This document shows positions 15,946 through 30,779 of a DNA stretch of 57,340 bases, piece after piece. This DNA comes from an uncultured bacterium (GTDB lineage Bacteria; Pseudomonadota; Alphaproteobacteria; Sphingomonadales; Sphingomonadaceae). The translations under genes were made by a program, and so were the position numbers. The number at the start of each line of letters is the position of its first letter. Position 1 is the stretch's first letter. Location of the stretch: assembly GCA_903884945.1 (NCBI GenBank), contig CAISGR010000028.1, positions 1 through 57,340 of the forward strand, written 5' to 3'. The notes under the pieces were generated by a model. That model saw nothing but the letters and a program-made list of their open reading frames with translations, did not search any database and was not told the origin of the DNA.

Positions 15946-18098
15946 ATGAGCTACTGTCAGGCACCCATCAGGCAGAGCTTCGATGCGATGAAATCGGACT
16001 TGGATACGATTGCGATCGTGTCGGTCGCCTGCACCTATCCGGGCGGGTGCGACAGCCCGGAAGCGCTCTGGCAATTTCTCAGCGAAGGCCGCTGCGCGCT
16101 CGGTCCCGCGCCGGCGCAGCGCTGGCCACGCGATCTCGATGCGCCCCGTCGTGGCGGGGGCAGGGCGGGCGGCTTTCTTGATGCGCCCTTTCCCTCGTCC
16201 TTCGACGCGCCATTTTTCGATATTTCGCCGGCTGAAGCGCTCGCGCTCGATCCGCAGCAGCGCCTGCTGCTTCAGACCGGCTGGCGCGCGCTCGAGGGTG
16301 CCGGCATCGCGATCGAGCCGATGGCTGGCCGGCCGATCGGCGTCTTCGTCGCGATCAGCACCGGCGACTATCAGAAGGCGAAGCTCTGGCAGGAAGCCGC
16401 CGTCGACTCCTTTACGGCGACCGGCGTCTCGCCTGCCGCCGCGGCAGGACGCCTGTCCTACAGTTTCGGGTTCGATGGGCCGAGCATGGCGGTCGATACC
16501 GCCTGCTCCTCCTCGCTCGTGGCGATCCATCTCGCGCGTCAGGCGCTGCGCAACGGCGAATGCGAGGCGGCGCTGGTCGCCGGGGTCAACGCGCTCTTGG
16601 CGCCGAACCTGTTCGATTGCCTCGACACGATGAACCTGCTGTCGCCCGACGGCGTCTGTCGCGCCTTCGATGCCGACGCCAATGGCTATGTCCGCGCTGA
16701 GGGCTGCGGTGCGATCGTGCTCAAGCCGCTCGGCGCTGCGTTGCGCGACGGCAACGAGATCCTGGCGCTGATCCGCGGTTCGGCGGTCAACCAGGATGGT
16801 CGCACCGGGGGGCTGACCGCACCGAGCGGCGTCGCCCAGGGCAAGGTCGTCGCCCGCGCGCTCGCCGATGCCGGGCTGGCGTCCGACGAGATCGATTATG
16901 TCGAGGCGCATGGCACCGGCACCCCGCTCGGCGATGCGATCGAACTCAATGCACTGGCCGAAAGCTATGCAAAGGGCAGGGAAGCGACATCCCCGCTGCT
17001 GATTGGCTCGGTCAAGACCAATATCGGTCATCTCGAGGCCGGCGCGGGCATGGCGGGCGTGATCAAGACGGTGCTGTCGCTCCGCCATGCCATGGTTCCG
17101 GGTCACCCCCGCCTCGCGAAGCCGACGCAGCACCTCGCCTGGGATCAGGTTGCGATGCGGGCGCCGACCCAATGCACCCCATGGCCCGCCACCGATCGTC
17201 CGCGCCGCGCCGGGGTGAGTTCGTTCGGTTTCAGCGGCACCAACGGGCATGTCATCCTCGAACAGGCGCCGCTGGTCGAGCGGGCCGATCGCGCACCGCC
17301 CGGCGCTGTGGTTCTCCCGATTTCCGCCCGCACGCCCGTGGCGCTTGAAGAAATGGCGATCGCCCTCGCGGACTGGCTGGAAGCTCAACCGCGCGACCTG
17401 CGCGATGTCGCCTTCACCCTTGGCACCGGCCGCACCGCTTTCCCCCACCGCCGCGTCGTCGTCGGCGACGACGCAGCGGACCTCGCCCGCCTGTTGCGTG
17501 GCGCGACGTCCGATCGTCCGGCCCAAGGGGAAGGCGCGCCGGCGTTGCAGCGCCTGGCGGACCTTGGCGCGATCTGGGCGTCGGGCGGCGATGTCGACTG
17601 GGCGCGGCTCTGCGGTCAGTCCGGCGGGCGGATCGTCCCGCTTCCGGGTCACCCCTTCCACCCGCAGCGCTACTGGCTGGAGACTTCGCGCATGGCCGAA
17701 CCCGCGCTTCCCGCTCCGCCCCGGCCCGATGTGCTGCCGAGCCGGCCGGAGGAGTGGCGCGCCCTCGTCGCTGCGCAGGCCCGCACGGTGCTGGGGGATG
17801 TCCACGCCGCCCCGCTCGATCTCCATCTGCCATTGGTCGATCAGGGCTTCACCTCGCTGCTCGGTCTCGAACTGCGCCGTGCGCTTGAGGTCGCGACCGG
17901 CCGCCAGCTCCCCGCCGCCCTGCTCTACGACTATCCGACGCTCGATCGGATGGCCGCCTTCCTCGCGGGCGCCGGCCCGGTGACGTCGCGTCGCGCGCCG
18001 GCACCGCCGCCGCAGCCCGTCGCCGACAAGGACTTCGACTTTCTCGACACGCTCTCCGCCGCCGAGCTGGCGGACCTCATCGAACGCGAGATAGACAG

Positions 18099-18102
<4 letters not shown>
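15946..18102 (+). CDS. AT-less polyketide synthase, KS-ACP
   Basis: About 718 residues from ATG 15946 (GGGGGA five to ten bases upstream); ATG 15988 or 15826 are alternatives. KS domain about 17-445 with catalytic VDTACSSSL (Cys187), EAHGTGTPLGD and KTNIGHLEAGAG, so Cys-His-His is complete. The KS-to-AT linker is then followed directly by the post-AT linker ending LPGHPFHPQRYWLE, with no acyltransferase between. ACP at about 600-675: QGFTSLLGLELR, where the usual Asp before the phosphopantetheine Ser637 is Thr. The C-terminal helix DFLDTLSAAELADLIEREI looks like a docking element. Role inferred: early or starter condensation, with malonyl supplied in trans. It overlaps the next gene by four bases. 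Confidence 0.9.
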
Positions 18103-24587
<6,485 letters not shown>

Positions 24588-24590
24588 ATC

Positions 24591-26228
24591 TTGCCGAAAA
24601 TACTTCTGGCCCTGCTGAGCCGCGAAGCAGGGGAATCACGGCGCGACATTCTTATCGCGCTCCTGATCTCGGGTATCGCCAACACAGCGATCCTGATCAT
24701 CATCAACAAAGCCTCCGCCTCGATCGCGGACGGAGGCTTCAACCTGCGCCTGCTCGGCTTCTTCGTCGTCGCGCTCGGGCTCTACATCACTGGCCTGCGC
24801 TATACCTTCGATGCCGCCACCCGGATTTTCGAGCAGATGCTCACGCGCATCCGCGTGCGCCTGACCGAGCGGATCGCCAATTCTGAACTGTTGCTGCTCC
24901 ATGCCGTCGGCCGGCCACGCATCTTCCAGGCGATCACGGTGGATATCGCGATCATTTCGGAATCGCAGGGCCTGCTGGTTGCGGCGGCGCACTCGGTCGT
25001 GATGATCGCGTGCACCGGCATCTACGTGTTGCTGGTCTCGGTACCGGCTTTCCTGACCATCGTCGGGGTAATCGGCGTCGGCATCCTGCTCTACCTGTCG
25101 CGTGCCGAGGAGCTGAATCGGCTGATAGGAGCGAGCGTCAGCGAGGAAGTTCGCGTCATCGCCCTGATCAGCGACGTGATCGACGGGCTGAAGGAAGTGA
25201 AGCTCAGCCACGCCCGGCGGAGCGAGATGGTCGAGGAACTCGGCAAGGTCACTGACCGGCTGCGCGACATCAAGATGCGTACTGCCGGCGTCTATAACCG
25301 CAACGCAGTCTTCTCGCAGAGCTTCTTCTACGTCCTGCTCGCGGTGATTGTCTTCGTGCTCCCGCACATGCTGGATGGCTTCGCGCCGATCGCGCCGGAG
25401 CTGGTCGCGACGGTGCTGTTCATTTTCGGCCCGATCTCCACTGTCGTCACCGCCATCCCCGCCGCCGCCAAGGCGGACCGCGCGGCGTCGTCGTTGCTGT
25501 CGATCGAGCTGGAAATCGATCGGGTGGCGGCCACGCCGGCGGTGGGCCGTGCGCCGCGGCGGCTGCCGTTCAGGCGGACGATCGAATGCCGCGGCATCGA
25601 ATTTCACTATCCCGGTACCGACGCCGGGCAGTTCAGCATCGGCCCGATCGACCTGACGCTGCGCCACGGCGAGATCACCATGCTGGTCGGCGGCAACGGG
25701 AGCGGCAAGACCACCCTGCTCAAGGTCATCGCCGGCCTGTATCCGCCGGCCAGGGGCGTCCTCGCGGTCGACGGCAAGCCGGTATCGGTCAGCCGGCTGC
25801 CCAACCTCCGCGAACTCTATGGCGCGATCTTCAGCGACTTCCACCTCTTCGGCAAACTTTACGGCATCGAAGCGGAAGAGGACGCGATCGCGGCGCAGTT
25901 CGATCAGATGCAGATCGCCGACAAGGTCGGCTATACGGCGGATGGCTTCACCACCCGCGATCTCTCGACCGGCCAGCGCAAGCGGGTCGCCATGATCGTG
26001 GCGTTGCTGGAGGATCGCCCGGTGCTGATCTTCGATGAATGGGCAGCCGAGCAGGACCCCGAATTTCGCCAGTATTTCTATGAGGAACTGCTCCCGGAGC
26101 TCAAGAGCCGGGGCAAGACGCTGATCGTCGCCAGTCATGACGATCGCTATTTCGGCGTCGCCGATATGGTGGTGAAGATGGAGCTGGGGCATATCCAGTC
26201 CGTGACACGACGCGAGGACAAGCCATGA
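24591..26228 (+). CDS. Cyclic-peptide-type ABC exporter (fused membrane and ATPase domains)
   Basis: 545 residues from a TTG start, three bases after the PKS stop. The N-terminal half has about six membrane segments (for example DILIALLISGIANTAILIII, LGFFVVALGLYITGL, VVMIACTGIYVLLVSV). The ATPase half has Walker A GGNGSGKTT, signature DLSTGQRKR, Walker B VLIFDEWAAEQDP and the switch His in VASHDDRYF. The DEWAAEQDP form and length fit the SyrD/PvdE cyclic-peptide exporter family. Family knowledge: these move nonribosomal (lipo)peptides or precursors across the inner membrane. Role inferred: export of this cluster's product. The next gene overlaps by four bases. Confidence 0.93.
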   Translation: MPKILLALLSREAGESRRDILIALLISGIANTAILIIINKASASIADGGFNLRLLGFFVVALGLYITGLRYTFDAATRIFEQMLTRIRVRLTERIANSELLLLHAVGRPRIFQAITVDIAIISESQGLLVAAAHSVVMIACTGIYVLLVSVPAFLTIVGVIGVGILLYLSRAEELNRLIGASVSEEVRVIALISDVIDGLKEVKLSHARRSEMVEELGKVTDRLRDIKMRTAGVYNRNAVFSQSFFYVLLAVIVFVLPHMLDGFAPIAPELVATVLFIFGPISTVVTAIPAAAKADRAASSLLSIELEIDRVAATPAVGRAPRRLPFRRTIECRGIEFHYPGTDAGQFSIGPIDLTLRHGEITMLVGGNGSGKTTLLKVIAGLYPPARGVLAVDGKPVSVSRLPNLRELYGAIFSDFHLFGKLYGIEAEEDAIAAQFDQMQIADKVGYTADGFTTRDLSTGQRKRVAMIVALLEDRPVLIFDEWAAEQDPEFRQYFYEELLPELKSRGKTLIVASHDDRYFGVADMVVKMELGHIQSVTRREDKP

Positions 26229-27160
26229 GCGATACCGTCCTGAAGCTTCACCAGTTCGATCGCCCCGCGAACGACGGGCTGCCGCCTGCGCCGGCTGTCA
26301 CGCTGCCCGAGCGCTTCGGCATGTCCAAACTGCGCTTCCGCCTGACGGTCGCCGGCCTGCTCGCGCTTGCCCTGCTGCTGCTGCTCTGGCGCAACATCTT
26401 CATCCCGATCGGATCCGGCCAGTCGGGGGTGCTCTGGTCGCGGCTCGACGGCGGCACGGTGATGGATCGCCGGTACGGCGAAGGATATTGGATGATCTGG
26501 CCGTGGGACCGCATGGCGGTCTACGATCTGCGGCTGCAGGACATGCGCGACACGGTCAGCGTGATGACCAGCGATGGCCTGCAGGTCTCGATGAAGGTCA
26601 CGGTCCGTTTCGCCCCGCTGCCGGACGAGCTGACGGTGCTCCACCGGTCGGTCGGGCCGAAATATCGCCAGACGGTGATCTGGCCCGACGTGATCGCGGC
26701 GGTCCGCCACGTCGTCCGCCAGTTTAAGCCCGAGGACCTGACCGTGCTCGGCGAAGCGGAGCTGGCCGCCAAGGTCGAGGCTGCGGCCCGCAACTCGGTG
26801 CAGGGGCACTGGGTCAGGCTGGACAAGGTGCTGATCACCGAGATCACCCTCCCGCCGCGGGTCCAGGCGCAGATCCAGGAAAAGCTCGCGGACGAGCAGA
26901 AGGCGCTCGCCGGCCCGTTCCAGTTGCGCCAGGCGGAGCTCAGGCGGCAGAGCTGGCGGATCGAGGCCGAGGGTGCCCGCGAGTTCGAGGATCGCGCCCA
27001 TGTCTCGTTGCTCAAATGGCGCAGCGTCGACGCGCTGGAAAAGCTCGCCACGTCGCCCAACAGCAAGGTCGTGGTGCTGGGCGGATCGGGGGCGACACCC
27101 TTCCTGCTCGATCCGGGCGGCTCAGCGCCGGTCGGGCAGCCCAAACGCGTCGAGAAATAG
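26225..27160 (+). CDS. SPFH / band-7 (prohibitin-like) membrane protein
   Basis: 311 residues, ATG overlapping the exporter stop (ATGA). One N-terminal membrane anchor, about residues 38-56 (RLTVAGLLALALLLLLW), then a band-7 domain: GQSGVLWSRLDGGTV, GEGYWMIWPWDRMAVYD, DTVSVMTSDGLQVSMKVTVR, and an amphipathic region to about 250. Family knowledge: SPFH proteins form oligomeric membrane scaffolds and often guard proteases or transporters. Having one translationally coupled to a peptide exporter in a PKS/NRPS operon is unusual; its role in assembling or protecting the exporter is inference. Its 3' end overlaps the convergent asnB gene by 39 bases. Confidence 0.88.
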   Translation: MSDTVLKLHQFDRPANDGLPPAPAVTLPERFGMSKLRFRLTVAGLLALALLLLLWRNIFIPIGSGQSGVLWSRLDGGTVMDRRYGEGYWMIWPWDRMAVYDLRLQDMRDTVSVMTSDGLQVSMKVTVRFAPLPDELTVLHRSVGPKYRQTVIWPDVIAAVRHVVRQFKPEDLTVLGEAELAAKVEAAARNSVQGHWVRLDKVLITEITLPPRVQAQIQEKLADEQKALAGPFQLRQAELRRQSWRIEAEGAREFEDRAHVSLLKWRSVDALEKLATSPNSKVVVLGGSGATPFLLDPGGSAPVGQPKRVEK

Positions 27161-28990
27161 GCCGAAGGTCAGCACCAGCATCAGCACGTCGGTGTCGAAG
27201 GTTGCGTTCGGGCGCGTCCCGGTGCGTTGCTGCGCGCGCAGCCGCTGCACCGCATCGGCGTTGAAATAGCCCTGCCGTCGGAGCGTTTCCGGTGAGAGCA
27301 GGTCGTCGATCCAGTCAACGCCCTGGTGCAGCAGATAGGCCGCGCCCGGGGCGACGAAGCCGAATTTCTCCCGCTTCGCCAGCGCCGGCGGCACGTGCCG
27401 CGCCGCGACCTGGCGCAGCAGCCATTTCTCGGTGTCCTCGCGCACCAGCAGCGCGGGCGGGATCGTCTGCACGAAGGCGATCAGGTCGGCGTCCAGAAAG
27501 GGGTAGCGCGCCTCGATCGAATTGGCATAGGCGACCCGGTCGCCATGGTCGGCGAGCAGGTGATCGGCCATGCGCAGCTTGAAATCGGCATAGGATCGCT
27601 GGTGCAGCTTGTGCCGCCCCGCCATCCGCGCCGGATCGACCATCGGCTCGCGCGTGCAGTCGAAGCCGGGCAGCATCGATGCGACGCCCGGCGCATACAG
27701 CCCCTCCTTCGCCTCGCGGAACAGGGCGTAGTCGCGCTCGTAGAAGAAGTCGCTGTCGCCCCATAGTTCGGCGCGCAGCTCCTCCTCCAGCATTGCCTCG
27801 ATCCCGTCGGCCACGCCGCGCGACTGGCCGCCTGCCGCATCGAGCCGATAGCCGACATAGCCGCCGAACAGCTCGTCCGCGCCCTCGCCGGTCAGCACCA
27901 CCTTGTGTCCGCTGGCGCGGACCAGCCCGGATAGCGCGAGCGAACAGGTATTGTAGGATTCCTTGAGCGGTGCCTCGGCTGCGACGATCACGTCGCGCAG
28001 CCGCCCGACGATCTCGTCCGGCGAAAATTCGATCTCGTGATGCTCGGTGCCCAGTGCCGCCGCCATCTGGCGCTGCGCTGCCCGCTCGTCGATCGCCGCA
28101 TCGGCGAAGGTGATCGAGAAGCTGTGGAAGCGATGGTCCGGCCGGGCTCGTTTCGCGAGCGCGCCGATCAGGCTCGAATCGAGCCCGCCGCTGATATAGA
28201 GCCCGACCGGCACATCGGCCTCGAGCCGCCGTCGTACCGAGGCGAGCAGCAGGTCGTCGAGCCGATCGACATAATGGCCGATGCTCTCCAGCGGGGGGGC
28301 GGGGTCGGCGACCGGATAGGCCAGATCCCAATATTGCCGCACCGCCGTTCCTTCCGCATCGGCGATCAGCAGATGGCCGGGAGGCAGGGCATGGATGCCC
28401 TCGAACATGGTGGTCGGGCTGCGCAGCCCGGGAAAGGTCAGGATCTGGTCGAGGCCGCGCAGATTGACCCGACGCTCGACGCGCGGATCGGCAAGCAGCG
28501 CCTTGATCTCCGACCCGAACAGCAGTTGTTCGTCCACCATGGTGTGGAACAGCGGCGCGATCCCGGTCTGGTCGCGGCCTAGGATCAGCCGGTGGCGTCG
28601 CCGGTCGTAGAGCGCGAAGGCGAACTGGCCGTTGAGCCGGGTCGCAAGGTCGAGGCCATGCTCCTCGTAGAGATGCACCAGCACCTCGACATCGCAGTGC
28701 GTCCGGAACCGGTGCCCGCGTGCTTCCAGTTCGGCGCGCAGCGCACGGTGATTGTAGATCTCGCCGTTGCAGACCGAGACGATATCCCCCGCCTCGTTGC
28801 TGTGCGGCTGGTTGCCGGTCGCCAGGTCGACGATCGAGAGGCGCGTGAAGCCGAACGCCACGCCCGGCACGGCAAAATCCCCGGAATCGTCGGGCCCGCG
28901 ATGATGCAGCGTCGCCGCCATGGCGGCGCGCGCTGCATCATCGATTGGCCGTTCGCGGTCGGCACTGAAAATTCCGGCAATGCCGCACAC
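27122..28990 (-). CDS. asnB: Asparagine synthetase B-like, glutamine-hydrolysing amidotransferase
   Basis: 622 residues starting MCGIAGIFSADRE; Cys2 is the glutaminase nucleophile of the Ntn domain (residues about 2-200, with VCNGEIYNHRALR and FAFALYD). The C-terminal ATP-pyrophosphatase domain has YISGGLDSSLIG and LTGEGADELFGGY. Family knowledge: transfers ammonia from glutamine to an activated carboxylate (usually aspartate). It lies 13 bases after the serine hydrolase gene and is last in the NRPS operon, so it may supply Asn for the unassigned A domain or amidate a carboxyl of the product; both are inference. A plain housekeeping asparagine synthetase is possible but the position argues against it. 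Confidence 0.93.
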   Translation of the reverse strand: MCGIAGIFSADRERPIDDAARAAMAATLHHRGPDDSGDFAVPGVAFGFTRLSIVDLATGNQPHSNEAGDIVSVCNGEIYNHRALRAELEARGHRFRTHCDVEVLVHLYEEHGLDLATRLNGQFAFALYDRRRHRLILGRDQTGIAPLFHTMVDEQLLFGSEIKALLADPRVERRVNLRGLDQILTFPGLRSPTTMFEGIHALPPGHLLIADAEGTAVRQYWDLAYPVADPAPPLESIGHYVDRLDDLLLASVRRRLEADVPVGLYISGGLDSSLIGALAKRARPDHRFHSFSITFADAAIDERAAQRQMAAALGTEHHEIEFSPDEIVGRLRDVIVAAEAPLKESYNTCSLALSGLVRASGHKVVLTGEGADELFGGYVGYRLDAAGGQSRGVADGIEAMLEEELRAELWGDSDFFYERDYALFREAKEGLYAPGVASMLPGFDCTREPMVDPARMAGRHKLHQRSYADFKLRMADHLLADHGDRVAYANSIEARYPFLDADLIAFVQTIPPALLVREDTEKWLLRQVAARHVPPALAKREKFGFVAPGAAYLLHQGVDWIDDLLSPETLRRQGYFNADAVQRLRAQQRTGTRPNATFDTDVLMLVLTFGLFLDAFGLPDRR

Positions 28991-29003
28991 GTAGCCTGAG
29001 GTC

Positions 29004-30779
29004 CTATCGAGTCTTGAACTGCCAGGTCGGGCCGATGATCAGCGGCATGGCGATGCCCTCGGGTTCCTCGGGCTGCTTGGGCCAGTGATAGCCGGGCGTC
29101 ACCGTGTCGACACGCCAATAATAGGTCGTTCCCGGCTTCACCTTGATATTGGCGGAAAGGCCTTTCACGCTCAGCCGCTCCACGCCCGGATGGCTATCGG
29201 CGCTGGCGCTATCGACCGCGGCGGGGCTGGTGCCCCAATAGACGTCATAGCTGTCGCCATAGACCCGGCCCGCCTGCCATGCGACATGCACTGCGCCGCC
29301 CTTGGCCGGGCCGACGCCGGCCGCCTCGTTCAGCGGTGTGGGTGTGGTCACCGCCGAGCTTACCTGCGGCATGATCTCGTCGAGCATCGTCACTTCCCAT
29401 TCGTCGTCCCAGGTATTGGAGGCGAGCACGAACGAGGTCTTCTGGTCGTAGAAATAGTAGAGCAGCGTCTTGTAGCCGGGGAAGGCGCCGCCATGGCCGC
29501 GCGCCGTGCCGTAGGAGCGTTCGGGCTGCATCAGGCCGCCCACGCCATATTGCATCACCTCCCAGCCGATATGGATGTCGGCCGAGACGAAGGTGAACCA
29601 TTTGTTCTTGGTTCCCTGGTTGAGCAGCGTGTCCGTCCGGAACATCGCATCCTCGAACTTGAGAAGATCCCAGGGGGTGGAGACGATCGCGCCCGCCGTC
29701 CAGGCATAGCTCGGGTTGATCTTGGTGACGTCGCACCAGTTGTTGAACACCTGCACCGGATAGGGGATCGATCCCCATTTGGTGTAGCCGTGGATCGAGG
29801 GGAGTTTCTTGTCGTCGGTCGCGAAATAAGTGTCCTTGAGCCCGGCCACGTCGAACACATAGTGCTTCAGGATGTCCGGCGCGGCCTTGCCGGTCACCTT
29901 CTCCGCGATCAGCCCGAGCAGGATGTAGTTGGTGTTGGAATAATTCCATGCCGGATAGGGTGGTGGCAGCGGAGGTGCCGGGGGCTGCTGCTGCAGCACC
30001 GACTCCCAATAGGGATTGTTGTAGGTCAGGCCCGGCGGGAAGAGCGACGGCACGAGCGGCTTGCCCGAAGGCTGGCCGGTGGTGCTGACCGCGGCCGCCA
30101 GGTCAAGGCCGGAGAAATTCTTGTCCGGCGTGATCTGGGGCGAGAAGCCGATATGCTGGTCCTCGAGATAATTGTTCACGCCCGATTTCATCTGCAACAG
30201 GTCGGCGACGGTGACCTTGTCGATGAACGGGATGCCCTCGACGATCTTGTTGCCGCCGAGATAGGTCAGCACCGGATCGCTGAGCTTGATCTTGCCTTCC
30301 TGCTCCAGGCGCAGGATCGCCTGGGCGAGGAAGGCTTTGCTGACGCTGCCGACGCGGAATTGCAGATCGGGCGCCATCTTCTCGCCGGAAACCAGGTCGG
30401 CCTTGCCGGTCACGCCGACGCGCACGCCCCAGTCGGGCGACTTCACGATGATCACCGCGCCCGGGATGCTGCCATTGGCGACGAGCGCGTCGATCGTGCG
30501 CTGCCACGTGGCGGGGAAGGGGCGATAGGGTACCGCGTTGGTGCCATGGCGGGGTGCCGGCCCCGCCGTCGTCGGCGCCGGGGCACAGACGGCGGGCGGA
30601 TAGCCGGGCGGAACGGGCTGGGCGCCGCCGCCGGTCGGCGTTGGCGTTGGCGCCGGGGCGGGTGCCGGGGTCAGCGCCTTTTCCTGCGCGACGGCGGCGA
30701 ATTGGCTGGTCGTCATCGCCAGCAGCGGCAGCAGCGCAAACCAGCGAAGCCTTTTTGGATTCTTGTGGGCGATCATCAT
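29004..30779 (-). CDS. Exported SxxK serine hydrolase (class C beta-lactamase / PBP4-like)
   Basis: 591 residues; ATG overlaps the upstream NRPS stop (ATGA). A signal peptide (KNPKRLRW, then hydrophobic ALLPLLAM, likely cut near AVAQ) is followed by a Pro/Ala/Thr-rich linker. The catalytic domain, about 80-470, has VGSVSKAF (Ser145, Lys148), YSNTNY (Tyr-x-Asn) and RGHGGAF (His-x-Gly). A C-terminal region with CDVYWGTS-like beta pattern (YDVYWGTS, TTYYWRVDTVTP) resembles a fibronectin-III fold. Family knowledge: these are D-amino-acid peptidases, esterases, or, in cytosolic forms such as SurE, stand-alone NRPS cyclases. Export suggests periplasmic maturation, release or self-protection; which one is open. 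Confidence 0.9.
   Translation of the reverse strand: MMIAHKNPKRLRWFALLPLLAMTTSQFAAVAQEKALTPAPAPAPTPTPTGGGAQPVPPGYPPAVCAPAPTTAGPAPRHGTNAVPYRPFPATWQRTIDALVANGSIPGAVIIVKSPDWGVRVGVTGKADLVSGEKMAPDLQFRVGSVSKAFLAQAILRLEQEGKIKLSDPVLTYLGGNKIVEGIPFIDKVTVADLLQMKSGVNNYLEDQHIGFSPQITPDKNFSGLDLAAAVSTTGQPSGKPLVPSLFPPGLTYNNPYWESVLQQQPPAPPLPPPYPAWNYSNTNYILLGLIAEKVTGKAAPDILKHYVFDVAGLKDTYFATDDKKLPSIHGYTKWGSIPYPVQVFNNWCDVTKINPSYAWTAGAIVSTPWDLLKFEDAMFRTDTLLNQGTKNKWFTFVSADIHIGWEVMQYGVGGLMQPERSYGTARGHGGAFPGYKTLLYYFYDQKTSFVLASNTWDDEWEVTMLDEIMPQVSSAVTTPTPLNEAAGVGPAKGGAVHVAWQAGRVYGDSYDVYWGTSPAAVDSASADSHPGVERLSVKGLSANIKVKPGTTYYWRVDTVTPGYHWPKQPEEPEGIAMPLIIGPTWQFKTR

Noticed and set aside
29004..30779. True beta-lactamase
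   Set aside because: It has the general SxxK family residues, but the coupling to NRPS genes, the long linker and the extra C-terminal domain do not fit a dedicated beta-lactamase.
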